A stretch of 35,644 bases of DNA from Eubacteriaceae bacterium (GTDB taxonomy: Bacteria; Bacillota; Clostridia; Eubacteriales; Anaerofustaceae): positions 1 through 35,644 of the forward strand of contig WRIE01000034.1 in assembly GCA_009782875.1 (NCBI GenBank), written 5' to 3'. Position 1 is the stretch's first letter, and every line of letters begins with the position of its first letter. The notes beneath the pieces were generated by a model. The model searched no databases. It saw only the letters and a list, made by a program, of their open reading frames with translations, and was not told where the DNA came from. Both the position numbers and the translations under genes were made by a program. Positions 16,616 to 25,100 of the stretch are shown here, piece after piece.

Positions 16616-16640
16616 ATAAAAAAAGCCTGCGCGGCAGGCT
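16616..16640 (-). terminator. secG terminator
   Basis: On the minus strand AGCCTGC and GCAGGCT (16640-16624) form a 7-bp stem with a three-base loop, followed by TTTTTTATTTT. It lies 25 bases after the secG stop codon. Confidence 0.75.
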
Positions 16641-16664
16641 GCAAAAACTGGGTTTTTGAGTTCA

Positions 16665-16916
16665 TCACTCAAAGATGTTAGATGTCTTAAGGAATATATT
16701 AAAAATTAGTATTGCCAGAAAAAACAGCGATGAGCTGATGACAGTCATCCTTTGGAGAGTCGCTTGCAACCCTCTTGTCCTAGTTTTTCCAAACAACGTC
16801 TCTTTGGCGCCTCCGATTGTCGAGCTTAAGCCGGAGCTGTTGGTCTCTTGCAGAAGTATAGATATTATTACACAAAGGCTTGCTACAAAAATGATTATTG
16901 ACAGGAATATATCCAT
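16665..16916 (-). CDS. secG: Preprotein translocase subunit SecG
   Basis: This 83-residue membrane protein has two hydrophobic helices (about residues 2-22 and 55-76) separated by a Gly/Ser-rich cytoplasmic loop with the SecG pattern LLQETNSSGLSSTIGG and ETLFGK. SecG joins SecYE in the general export channel and aids SecA-driven transport. Start: ATG 16916 follows GGAGG by nine bases; a longer frame to 16949 adds residues without a ribosome site. It stands alone here, without its frequent neighbours rnr and smpB. Confidence 0.9.
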   Translation of the reverse strand: MDIFLSIIIFVASLCVIISILLQETNSSGLSSTIGGAKETLFGKTRTRGLQATLQRMTVISSSLFFLAILIFNIFLKTSNIFE

Positions 16917-17050
16917 TATAATTGACCTCCAAAATGTGCGGCTGCGCATAGCCGGAAGTTATTATATCATTAATATCCTTGCCAGCCAAGGCATTTGCCT
17001 AATGTATAAATCCAAAGTGCCGAAAAGAGCGGGGCGGACTGCTCCTTCGA

Positions 17051-17489
17051 GTGACTCAAGAATGCGCGGAGATGGTGGGCAGGAAGCTCGCCACGTCTTC
17101 ATACAAGGACCATTATGCAATAGCGACCTACGTCACGGCCAAAACACCACCGCCAAACGTGTCAGAAAGCCACGCAGATATGGTCAAGGCGCTCAACTAT
17201 ACCAGCGGCTATGGTTCGGGATGGAAATCAAAGGGGATTATGTCTGCGCCAGACTGCCTAGCGCATATTAAAGCAGGTCGGCCCTATGCAATATATATCT
17301 GGTATATTGGAACGACCACCTACCACGTAGTTGTGGCAGCGTAGCAGCGATAACGCTTTGCAAATAGTCGACCACTGGTACTGGTGCACTGGCAGTGGGA
17401 GTTCTTGGTATCCCCATGCGTCGCTAGCCATTGGTGCGAATATTCAAAGCGGAAATAATGCGTTGTGGACCACCACATATTATTATTGA
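17051..17489 (+). pseudogene. Papain-like (C39-type) cysteine peptidase remnant
   Basis: Two frames join near 17340. The first (from 17051) ends in YIGTTTYHVVVAA, where the active-site His would lie in the YHVVV segment. The second continues SDNALQIVDHWYW, SSWYPHASLAIGANIQSG and NALWTTTYYY to TGA 17489. The pattern, a His followed by VVV and then an aspartate-tryptophan (VDHWY) strand, is typical of the C-terminal half of C39-like peptidases. The N-terminal part with the catalytic Cys is missing: upstream lies TAA near 17001. The gene is therefore truncated and frameshifted. The class is assigned by pattern only. Confidence 0.5.
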
Positions 17490-17506
17490 GGAGGAGGATT
17501 GGCTGG

Positions 17507-18238
17507 ATGATGAAGAATAAAACCATTATTATGGCAGCCCTTTGCGTCTGCTTGGCTAGCTGCCTGTTTTCCGCACCAGTATTGGCCCGATCGCCGGATT
17601 ATCATGGGGACATGGATTTCGGGTATATCAGCGAGACAATAGCCAATTTTGTGAATGAGTCCTATGCTAGCCTTGTACGCCAGGATTTTATTGGTGGGCT
17701 TCCACGAGATAACCAGCTGTGATATTGATTTTTCAGATGGCTATCAAATTTATGTCGGCACGGATATTTTTGTGGTTGGAGCCAGCAATCTACGTGATTT
17801 AAAGGGCATGCTGGAGAAGGGCACATACATTTTTGAAGTGCCGGTAAATGTCGGGGAGTGCACATTTGTTGTCAATATCTCACGCTTGTTGCCAGGCACA
17901 GAGGAAAGATATGCGCTGCTGGAGGATCCGGAGGGGTATAAGGCAAAAGTCGGGACTTGTGACATCACTGTGCTGCTCATGTATTTCCCCCAGAACCAAA
18001 ATTCACAGACTATTATGCTACCGCTTACAATGCCTCTGGGATTAGGGACAAGACGACGCTGCTTGTAGGCGGGCTGCCATATTTCAGGATGGCGGTGGCT
18101 TTGTATCCAGGCGACAATGGGGAAATTGGCAAATTTGCTGTGATGAAACTGCCGAAAAATCACAAAGCATTAAGCGAAAAAGACCATGTTTTCGGTAACA
18201 GGAGATATGGTCTTTTGCCCTTTTGCTGGTTGTTATAG
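17507..18238 (+). pseudogene. Exported protein of unknown function, frameshifted at least twice
   Basis: After GAGGAGGAGG, ATG 17507 opens a frame with a clear signal peptide: MMKNK, a hydrophobic stretch ending SCLFSAPVLARS, and probable cleavage after VLA. The frame breaks near 17700 (DFIGGLPRD in one frame, VGFHEITSCDIDF in the next) and again near 17990 in a C run (MYFPQ to PEPKFTDYY). The three pieces read as one protein: IYVGTDIFVVGASNLRDLKG, GTYIFEVPVNVGECTFVV, then TTLLVGGLPYFRMAVALYP. No family is recognised; the beta-rich look suggests a surface or binding module. The last residues run through a terminator hairpin, so the original stop is probably lost too. It sits 18 bases after the peptidase remnant, likely an old operon partner. 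Confidence 0.55.
18178..18216. terminator. Bidirectional terminator between the remnant and rtcB
   Basis: AAAAGACCAT (18178-18187) and ATGGTCTTTT (18207-18216) form a perfect 10-bp stem with T-runs on both strands. It can end both the plus-strand remnant and the minus-strand rtcB message. Confidence 0.6.
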
Positions 18239-18360
18239 AATAATAATGGGATTATTCCGCAATAAGCCGCCTATATGCATGCCACCTGGCCTAAGAAAGC
18301 GCATGAATACGCCATTTGTGGCTACAGAATAATTCCACCTGTGGCTGTTTATTGGGCCAA

Positions 18361-19593
18361 TCAGCCTTTGATGACACCGATTGTTTTAAGTTTCTTCACT
18401 ATTCTTACCAAATCTTGCTGGTTGGCCATGACTTCGCCGATATCCTTGTATGCAAACCTGCTCTCCTCTGCAATGTCTTTTTTATTTAGAATGCCCAAAG
18501 CTACCCCTTGTTTTTTAAGGTCAGAAATCACAATATCAGCCGAAAAACGCTCCATCGCGCCTTTCCTGGAATAAAGCCTGCCTGCCCCGTGGGATGACGA
18601 GCAAAAACTTTCCTCATTGCCCAAACCTTCAACAACATAGCTGAAAGAGCCCATCGCCCCTGGGATCAACCCCAACTCCCCTGCCCTTGCCCGTGTCGCC
18701 CCTTTTCGGTGGACATAGACATTTGAGCCGTAGTGGTTTTCAATGGAGGCATAATTGTGGTGGCAGTTGATCTCGCCAGTGTATGAAAACGAGAGGCTAG
18801 TGTGTTTGCCAATCCAGTTTTCTATTGTCCTGCAAACCGCCTCCAGCATTTTCGAGCGGTTTTCTTTTGCGAAAGACAATGCCAAGCCCATCCATTCAAG
18901 GTATCCTTGGCCTTCAGGCGTGCTCACTGGCAAAAAAGCCAGCCTCCATTCGTCAGGCACAGCGCTGTGCCATTTTTTGTTCAAATCTCTTGCTGTTTTG
19001 TCAAAGTAGTCGCATACTTGCTTGCCAAAATTCCGGCTTCCTGAGTGGACCATAATCCCGAGAAATCCCTGCTCGTCCTCTTGCAGCTCGATAAAATGGT
19101 TGCCGCCCCCCAATGTGCCCACTTGGTAGCAGCCATTCTCAAAATGGCTTGCAAGCTCTGGGTATTTGCCGTACTTGTCCATTTGCTCCAAAGCGGCGCT
19201 AAAAGTATCGCAGCTCTGGGCTTCCTTGTGTTTGCTAAAGCCTACCGGGATATTGCGAAGCATATCGCCGATGATTCCATTTATCAAGCTGCCGTTGGCT
19301 GTCTTTATGCCGCGGATCTCATCCACATGGATGTCTGTGCCTATGAAAGCCATCCCGCATCCGATGTCTACTCCAACTGCATTGGGTATGACAACACCTT
19401 TTGCCGCAAGCACAGCCCCCACAGGCATGCCCATGCCCCCATGGGCATCTGGCATCAGGCCCACCCATTTAAACGCGAAAGGCAGCTGGGCCAGGTTCCT
19501 TGCCTGGCTCATGCAAAGCCCGTCTGCATGGGCCTCGTCAGGCAGCCAGGCTTTGATAGGCACTTTTGAGCTTTCATCTGAAATTTCAAACAT
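18361..19593 (-). CDS. rtcB: RNA-splicing ligase RtcB
   Basis: This 410-residue Mn/GTP-dependent ligase joins RNA 2',3'-cyclic phosphate or 3'-phosphate ends to 5'-OH ends. Visible motifs are MPDAHGGMGMPVG, VGVDIGCGM with metal-binding Cys79, GGGNHFIE, MVHSGSRNFG, the guanylate-site SSSHGAGR (His accepts GMP) and a C-terminal IGVIKG. Length matches E. coli RtcB (408). The ribosome site GGAG precedes ATG 19593. The gene is divergent from a pair of WYL-domain genes starting 172 bases away; no archease or RtcA is present. E. coli rtcBA is controlled by the neighbouring ligand-sensing regulator RtcR; here the WYL pair could play that part. Confidence 0.95.
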   Translation of the reverse strand: MFEISDESSKVPIKAWLPDEAHADGLCMSQARNLAQLPFAFKWVGLMPDAHGGMGMPVGAVLAAKGVVIPNAVGVDIGCGMAFIGTDIHVDEIRGIKTANGSLINGIIGDMLRNIPVGFSKHKEAQSCDTFSAALEQMDKYGKYPELASHFENGCYQVGTLGGGNHFIELQEDEQGFLGIMVHSGSRNFGKQVCDYFDKTARDLNKKWHSAVPDEWRLAFLPVSTPEGQGYLEWMGLALSFAKENRSKMLEAVCRTIENWIGKHTSLSFSYTGEINCHHNYASIENHYGSNVYVHRKGATRARAGELGLIPGAMGSFSYVVEGLGNEESFCSSSHGAGRLYSRKGAMERFSADIVISDLKKQGVALGILNKKDIAEESRFAYKDIGEVMANQQDLVRIVKKLKTIGVIKG

Positions 19594-19765
19594 ATCTATT
19601 GGCTCCGTTGTGTTTTGTGTCCATCATACATTGCCTTTGCCTGATGCGTCATATAAAAAAACATGCGAGGCTGGTTTAGCCACCAAAATGGTTGCCAAGG
19701 CGGCTTGCTGCTATGGTATAGTAACAGAAGGGGATGCAAAAAATGACGACAAAGAGGTTGGATTT
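19594..19765. promoter_or_regulatory. Divergent control region between rtcB and the WYL genes
   Basis: This 172-base region must carry both promoters. TATAGT (plus, near 19712) has a TTGCCA 19 bases upstream, which is longer than ideal. On the minus strand TATGAT lies about 30-40 bases before the rtcB start. No clear inverted repeat that would serve as an operator was seen. Confidence 0.3.
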
Positions 19766-21025
19766 ATGGGCGGGTTTTCAGAGCTGACGAAACGGTTTGA
19801 CAATATACGCGATTATATGCGGGATTTCTTTGTGTACGGCTACAAGTCCCGCGCAGACTTCACCAAGAAATCCTCGCGGACATATGACAACGCAAAGCGA
19901 CGCGTTGAAAGCTATTTGGGTAAATACATGAAATGGGACTATATCGGGAAAAACAAATTTTCATTTGTATCAATCGATTGCGGGAGCATTCCAGTCAACC
20001 CCCTTTATGCGGCATGGAAATCAAAAAGCTTTACCAACAACGATATAATGCTCCATTTCTACATACTCGACGCATTGAAGGACGGGCCTATGAAAGTAAC
20101 CAGCCTCACAGACCATGCAAGCGAAAAAAGCCTAGCTGCTTTTGACGCACAGACAGTGAGAAACAAGCTAAATGAGTACACTGCCTTGGGGCTTCTCAAA
20201 AAAGAGGCATCTGGCAAAGCTTATGCCTACAGCCTGGATAGCGCCCCCGTCCCCCATCTGGACAAACTCCTAAGCGGGGTGAAGTTTTTCCAAGGCGCAG
20301 CGCCATTCGGGGAAATCGGAAGCTATATTCTGGACAATGAAAATGAGACAAACGATTGCTTTTCCTTTAAGCATTACTATATTGCCCACACCTTGGAGGA
20401 TATTGCCCTGGAAACGTTTCTTTCGGCTATTAAGCAAAACAAGGCTGCAACTTTCGAAAACTTTAGCGAGCGTTCCCAGAGAAGCGTCATTATCTACGGG
20501 CTGCCGCTAAAAATCTTGGTTAGCGCAGGCACCGGGCGGCGTTTTGTGTGTGTATACTTGCCTGGCACAAAGCGCTTTAACGCATACCGCCTAGACTACA
20601 TAAAAAGCATTTCGCTTGACGAGGAAGAAATGGAGGGCGCGAAAGCGATAGCGTCCAAGTTGGACAGAAACCTTCCAAAAGCTTGGGGCGTGACATTCGG
20701 AGGCGGAAACAAACGCAGCGAAGTTGTCAAAATCAAGCTTTATATCGATGAGCACAAAGAGCAATACATCATCGAGCGCATTATGCGGGAAGGCCAGGGC
20801 GGAGTTTTGGAGCGCGGCCAGGATGGCTCATTTGTGTTCACTAAAGAGGTTTTTGACAATAGCGACATGGGTCCTTGGATCAAGAGTTTTATTGGCAGGA
20901 TTGAAGGCCTTGAGAGCAACTCCGGCTATGCCGCCAAACGGTTTTACGAAGACATGCAGGCAATGGCCGATATGTATGGGATTTATACGGATGGCAGGGA
21001 GGATGGGAATGGAACTGTTCTCTGA
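19766..21025 (+). CDS. WYL-domain transcriptional regulator, first of pair
   Basis: This 419-residue protein has an N-terminal region (about 1-150) likely to hold a winged-helix DNA-binding domain. A WYL-type fold follows at about 230-300, with RRFVCVYLPGTKRFNAYRLDYIKSI matching the usual pattern of a beta pair followed by YRLDRIKS. The end (about 310-400) resembles the WYL C-terminal extension. WYL domains bind nucleic acid or nucleotide-like ligands and regulate phage defence, DNA damage and CRISPR genes. Start ATG 19766 follows AGAGG; the open frame extends far upstream to 19166 but only as antisense of rtcB. The second WYL gene overlaps its end by 17 bases, as in tandem PafB/PafC-like pairs. 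Confidence 0.75.
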   Translation: MGGFSELTKRFDNIRDYMRDFFVYGYKSRADFTKKSSRTYDNAKRRVESYLGKYMKWDYIGKNKFSFVSIDCGSIPVNPLYAAWKSKSFTNNDIMLHFYILDALKDGPMKVTSLTDHASEKSLAAFDAQTVRNKLNEYTALGLLKKEASGKAYAYSLDSAPVPHLDKLLSGVKFFQGAAPFGEIGSYILDNENETNDCFSFKHYYIAHTLEDIALETFLSAIKQNKAATFENFSERSQRSVIIYGLPLKILVSAGTGRRFVCVYLPGTKRFNAYRLDYIKSISLDEEEMEGAKAIASKLDRNLPKAWGVTFGGGNKRSEVVKIKLYIDEHKEQYIIERIMREGQGGVLERGQDGSFVFTKEVFDNSDMGPWIKSFIGRIEGLESNSGYAAKRFYEDMQAMADMYGIYTDGREDGNGTVL

Positions 21026-22007
21026 GATTTACGGAAGCTATTTTGCTGTAGTGTCCCAAGTGCTTAAAGAAGCAAGCCGTGGATTGGGCAGGGAGGAAAT
21101 CGAAGCCCTGGCAAAAAGAGGGGCGTTCCATGAAAGCGCATACCATCTCCTGCCCATGTTATTTTCCAGCGAATGGAATTTCCTTGAAGAGGAAGAAGGG
21201 ATATACACATCCAGGATCAACCCGGCAAATAGGCCGATGTCTGAGCTGGAAAAATCTTGGCTGAAAGCCTTGCTTGCCGACCCGAGGATCCGGCTTTTTC
21301 TGGACGATGGCGAGCTTGAGGATTTGGATGGCTATCTTTCCAATGTCCATCCGCTGTTCAATTATGGGGATTTCCACTTCTACGACAAACATTTGGACGG
21401 GGATGACTACTCGAGCCAAGGCTATATCAAGATATTCAGGGCGGTTTTGGATGCGACCATAAACCGCAAAGCACTGGTGGTTGAATATGAAAGCGCCAAA
21501 GGCAGCCGCTCTAAGCGGATATTCCATCCACACTCGATATCCTATTCCGCCAGGGATGACAAATTCCGTATGATGTGCGCGGTCTACAACAATAGAAGGC
21601 AAAAGCTTGAGAGGGCTACTTTGAACCTTTCGCGCATCAGCTCTGTTGAGGCTTCCCCCCTCAGATTTGGCGTTGACATCGACCAGCAGGTAGCTAAGCT
21701 GTATAGCAGTATCGAGTGTGACCAGCCGCTGTTGCTGGAGGTTTCAACTGAGCGCAATGCCATTGAGCGCCTCATGCTCCAATTCGCGTCATTCAGGCGC
21801 CAAACCGAATACGACAAAGACCGTGATATCTATATCTGCCAAATCTGGTTCGACCCAATGGATGAAACGGAGCTTTTGATCCGTGTCTTGAGTTTTGGCC
21901 CTGTAGTGAAAGTGTTGGGACCTGAAAGCTTCCTTGCCCAAATCAAAGAACGCATAACGCGGCAAATCGAACTAAACAACATGCATAGGGAACCTGGATA
22001 TGTGTGA
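21009..22007 (+). CDS. WYL-domain transcriptional regulator, second of pair
   Basis: This 332-residue protein has an uncharacterised N-terminal region (about 1-140). The WYL domain follows (about 150-235: INRKALVVEYESAKGSRSKRIFHP-like start, then MMCAVYNNRRQKLERATLNLSRISSVE). A WCX-type C-terminal domain closes the protein (VLSFGPVVKVLGPESF near the end). Start: ATG 21009 is six bases after GGGAGG; the ATG at 21003 touches the ribosome site. It overlaps the previous gene by 17 bases, so the two are translationally coupled and probably act together. Divergent orientation to rtcB suggests control of RNA repair, or a shared stress signal. Confidence 0.75.
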   Translation: MELFSEIYGSYFAVVSQVLKEASRGLGREEIEALAKRGAFHESAYHLLPMLFSSEWNFLEEEEGIYTSRINPANRPMSELEKSWLKALLADPRIRLFLDDGELEDLDGYLSNVHPLFNYGDFHFYDKHLDGDDYSSQGYIKIFRAVLDATINRKALVVEYESAKGSRSKRIFHPHSISYSARDDKFRMMCAVYNNRRQKLERATLNLSRISSVEASPLRFGVDIDQQVAKLYSSIECDQPLLLEVSTERNAIERLMLQFASFRRQTEYDKDRDIYICQIWFDPMDETELLIRVLSFGPVVKVLGPESFLAQIKERITRQIELNNMHREPGYV

Positions 22008-22083
22008 TGCCGGCATAGGGCGATTTGGAACCTTGCGGTTTATATAGACATAAATTGTGAAACCCTTTTGCTATGCAAGAAAA

Positions 22084-22126
22084 AAGAACACAGTCGGCCG
22101 GCGCCAACCGGGCATTCTGTGTTCTT
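22084..22126. terminator. Bidirectional terminator between convergent WYL and sortase genes
   Basis: AAGAACACAG (22084-22093) and CTGTGTTCTT (22117-22126) form a perfect 10-bp stem around a GC-rich loop, between the stop codons of the two convergent genes. Confidence 0.6.
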
Positions 22127-22137
22127 GGCAAATAAGC

Positions 22138-23436
22138 CTAGATATTTTTCCTGTATTCGCTTAAATCAACTTCGCCTCCGTCAGGATTGATCAGCACGGC
22201 AAAAACAGCCAAACGCCCATCATCTATCGAGCTAGTGCATGTTGAGAGAGTAATTATCTTGTCGCCATGCACAACCGGCACAGAAGTCTTGATTGACGAG
22301 CGGGCCTTTATCCTGGAGATAAAGCTTTCAAAATTGCTGCCATAAGTGGGCTCCCTGTAGTCGTAGGCTGCCTCTACAACGCATACAGCAAAGATCTGGT
22401 AGTAATAGTCTGCATCCTTTGTCTGCAATACAACAAAGGGGTCTTTCTCATACTCAGCTTGGATCCTGTAGTTTCTCAACCAGCCAAACATTGTCCCGTT
22501 TTTCATCGAATGGCCATAAAAGACCGTGTTTTGGTCGGACAGGTCGGATTTGTTCCTGTAATCCATGTAAATGCTGCCGACAAACTCGCTCTTTTTCTTG
22601 AATGTGTGGCTCAAGTAGTAATCATTGTCATTGCCTTGCAACACCGGGTCAGAAAGGCCGGCACCGGTCAGCACCATTGAGAAAACATAATCAGGGTTAA
22701 GAGCTTTGATTGCGGCATATTCGATCCTTGGAATACTGGTGCTCGAGGCGCTAGCAAAAACTGGCTCGTATTTGACCAGCTCGGCAATCTGCCTTTTTTC
22801 AACTTCCTCATCGCCCTGGTGGCTTTTCTGGATTGGAATCAATCCCAACCTTGCTGCTGCCACGCCTCCGCCCAACAACGTTAAAGCGAATAACAAGGTT
22901 ATCAAAACAGGGGCAAGCTTGGCTTTGCTTTTCGCTTTTGATTTTGTTCTGGCATTTTTTGGCTGCGCATGTTTCCTAGCCTCTGGCGTCGCTGCTATAG
23001 AGGATTGGAACCTAGCATTTATCGAGCCGGAAGGGGCGCTTAAAGCCTCTGCCTTGGTTTCGATAGCAGGTTGTTGCTGGGGCAAAGAATTAGTTTGGTA
23101 GGCGCCTGCACGGATCGGCAATGTGTTTGTATCATATGCAGGCGTTTGGGTCTGCATCGCCTGGGTCTGGAACATTGCCCCTTGGCGCGGCAACGTCTGG
23201 TTGTCGTATGTAGCTTTTGCATCTGTCTCAAATGCTAACGGCATTGTTGATGCAGTTCTGGGGTAAGAGCCTGTTTGGGAGCTGTATGCGGACGTCGATA
23301 GCCCGTACTCGTCGGTTTTGGCTTTGTTTTTTGCCCTTGGCAGCCTTTTGGAGGGCACTGGGGGGCTAATCCTCAACAGGGCAGCTTGGTTTGCGTCTTT
23401 TAGTCGAAAGACACTGCTTGGATTATAGTTTGCCAT
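22138..23436 (-). CDS. Class B sortase with long cytoplasmic N-terminal tail, gene 1
   Basis: This 432-residue membrane-anchored transpeptidase carries a class B sortase domain: QNTVFYGHSMKNGTMF (catalytic His), TLSTCTSS (Cys400) and DDGRLAVFA (Arg408). Sortases cut a C-terminal sorting signal and attach proteins to the cell wall or build pili. One membrane helix (about 185-205, APVLITLLFALTLLGGGVAA) is preceded by about 180 mostly disordered residues rich in Ala, Gln, Thr and Pro, with imperfect repeats around NTLP, NSLP and QTLP. That cytoplasmic tail is much longer than usual. The first residues, NPSSVFRLKD, match NPNKVYRLKD of the next two sortases. Start ATG 23436 follows GAGGTG. No sorting-signal substrate gene is in the window. 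Confidence 0.85.
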   Translation of the reverse strand: MANYNPSSVFRLKDANQAALLRISPPVPSKRLPRAKNKAKTDEYGLSTSAYSSQTGSYPRTASTMPLAFETDAKATYDNQTLPRQGAMFQTQAMQTQTPAYDTNTLPIRAGAYQTNSLPQQQPAIETKAEALSAPSGSINARFQSSIAATPEARKHAQPKNARTKSKAKSKAKLAPVLITLLFALTLLGGGVAAARLGLIPIQKSHQGDEEVEKRQIAELVKYEPVFASASSTSIPRIEYAAIKALNPDYVFSMVLTGAGLSDPVLQGNDNDYYLSHTFKKKSEFVGSIYMDYRNKSDLSDQNTVFYGHSMKNGTMFGWLRNYRIQAEYEKDPFVVLQTKDADYYYQIFAVCVVEAAYDYREPTYGSNFESFISRIKARSSIKTSVPVVHGDKIITLSTCTSSIDDGRLAVFAVLINPDGGEVDLSEYRKNI

Positions 23437-23610
23437 CGTCATCACCTCACGATCCAATTATAACTTTATTGCAATTATAACATGCGGCTTTGGCAATTTG
23501 CATGTGCCTATGGAAAAAAAATGCTTTGCAAATTAGCAGAAAACATGCGGATTCTTGCGTAAAAACTGTCGAAATCTGCATAGTTTTATATCACTCCAAC
23601 GGTTTATGCG

Positions 23611-23635
23611 AAAAAAAAACTCCCGGTTAAGGGAG
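23611..23635 (-). terminator. Sortase 2 terminator
   Basis: On the minus strand CTCCC, a six-base loop and GGGAG are followed by nine T residues. The same hairpin recurs after sortase 3 at 24998-25021. Confidence 0.75.
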
Positions 23636-23714
23636 CGTTTTACAACTTTTTTATACATACCAGGATGAAGGTTTTATAAAGCTTTGAATCTAACTGCATC
23701 AGCGCTGGCTGGAT

Positions 23715-24812
23715 TTACGGCTTGTATTGGGCTTTGTCCACTTGCCCCCCATCAGGGTTCAACAGCACTGCGAACACTACCAAACGGCCGTCATCAATCT
23801 GGTTTGTGCAAGTCGACAAAGTAATTATCTTGCTGTCCTTGTCTACTACAGCAGAGGATGTGATCGACGACTTCTCCCTCATCTTCGTGACTAAGCCGGT
23901 GAAGTTGTCCCCATAATCAGCCTTGCGGTAATCATACTCTGCCTCCAGGACACATATCGCAAATATTTGGTAGTAGTATACTTTGTCTTTGGTCTGCAGT
24001 ATGACAAACGGGTCTTTCTCATACTCGGCTTGGATCTTGTAGTTTTTCAGCCGCCCAAACATAGTCCCGTTTTTCATGGCATGGCCATATAGGACCGAAT
24101 TCTGGTCTGACAAGTCTGGCTTGTTCTTATAGTCAAGGTAAATGCTGCCTGTCGCATTGCTTGTTTTGTTGAAAGTGCGGGTCAGGTAATAGTCGTTGTC
24201 TTTGCCTTGGACTACCGGGTCTGCGATGCCTGCCCCGTCAAGAGACATCCAAAATACAAAGTCCTCATTGGAGTTTTTGAGGGTTTCGAATGGCACAACG
24301 GGCACTTTCCAGCCAATTTTTGGATCAGCGTGGGTTCCATTAGAACCACTGTTAAAAAGCGCATCGAGCGCTTCCTTCTCTATCCTAGCCTCCCGTTGGG
24401 GCAAGTATTCTTTTAGGAACATAAACCCGCTAAAGGCGAACACAAGGGCGAATACGGCTAAAGCGATCTTGTATGGAAAAGCCATTTTTGCCTTTGGCGT
24501 TGCAGTTTTTGGCTCTTTTTCCTTTTTGCTCCTCGTTTCCCTTGCCGGGCGCGCTGGCGCATCACGCCCAGATCGGCGTGATGCGCCAGCAGGAACAGGA
24601 CGGCTAGCGGTTGTTGCCCTGGCTGCTTCCCTATTTTTATTTGCTATGTACTCATCATAAGCCGGCTGCCTCTCGCCACTAGAGCCTGCAGCTTGGTAAA
24701 ACGGCTCTTGGCTCGCTGCTTTTCTTGGCGGCGGCGCAGAGGGCTGCGTCATCAAGAATGGAATTTGGCGGCTGTCTTTCAGACGATAGACTTTATTTGG
24801 ATAGTTTTCCAT
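23715..24812 (-). CDS. Class B sortase, gene 2
   Basis: This 365-residue sortase has a cytoplasmic N-terminal part of about 120 residues starting NYPNKVYRLKDSRQI and rich in Pro, Ala and basic residues. One membrane helix follows at about 125-145, then a short variable linker, then the class B sortase domain. Catalytic residues are His244 (LYGHAMKNGTMF), Cys335 (TLSTCTNQ) and Arg343 (DDGRLVVFA). Its catalytic domain is almost identical to that of gene 3 and clearly related to gene 1. It has its own -10 (TATAAT, 24840-24845) and terminator, so the genes are separate transcription units. Near-identical catalytic domains suggest the same kind of substrate or dosage; the changed linker could alter position in the wall. 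Confidence 0.87.
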   Translation of the reverse strand: MENYPNKVYRLKDSRQIPFLMTQPSAPPPRKAASQEPFYQAAGSSGERQPAYDEYIANKNREAARATTASRPVPAGASRRSGRDAPARPARETRSKKEKEPKTATPKAKMAFPYKIALAVFALVFAFSGFMFLKEYLPQREARIEKEALDALFNSGSNGTHADPKIGWKVPVVPFETLKNSNEDFVFWMSLDGAGIADPVVQGKDNDYYLTRTFNKTSNATGSIYLDYKNKPDLSDQNSVLYGHAMKNGTMFGRLKNYKIQAEYEKDPFVILQTKDKVYYYQIFAICVLEAEYDYRKADYGDNFTGLVTKMREKSSITSSAVVDKDSKIITLSTCTNQIDDGRLVVFAVLLNPDGGQVDKAQYKP

Positions 24813-24839
24813 AAATCATCACCTCTCAAAACACTTGCT

Positions 24840-24845
24840 ATTATA
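24840..24845 (-). promoter_or_regulatory. -10 element of sortase 2
   Basis: TATAAT on the minus strand lies about 28 bases before the start codon, upstream of the AGAGGTG ribosome site. The -35 is poor. Confidence 0.45.
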
Positions 24846-24997
24846 CCATAACGGAAAAGTTTTCCGAATAATTGGCTATTTGTAAATGCCTCTTGAAAAA
24901 AAACTTCTAGATTTGAATTAGCTGGAAATATACGAAATCCGGCGTTAAAAAACTGTCGAAATCTGCACTATTTGATATCGCTCCAACGGTTTATGCG

Positions 24998-25021
24998 AAA
25001 AAAAACTCCCGGTTAAGGGAG
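24998..25021 (-). terminator. Sortase 3 terminator
   Basis: Same CTCCC/GGGAG hairpin with a T-run on the minus strand as at 23611-23635. Confidence 0.75.
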
Positions 25022-25100
25022 CGTTTTACAACTTTTTTATACATACCAGGATGAAGGTTTTATAAAGCCTTGAATCTAACTGCATCAGCGCTGGCTGGAT

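Larger units (their letters stand above)
23561..24863 (-). repeat. Tandem duplication unit A (sortase 2, its promoter and terminator)
   Basis: This block matches 24948-26273 at an offset of about 1387 bases and includes terminator, gene and promoter. Identity is very high over the sortase domain and the N-terminal coding part. It falls sharply only in the segment coding the linker after the membrane helix (about 24285-24420). Confidence 0.85.

Noticed and set aside
19166..19765. Upstream 200 codons in frame with the first WYL gene
   Set aside because: They are antisense to rtcB and lack a ribosome site; ATG 19766 follows AGAGG and begins the protein-like sequence.
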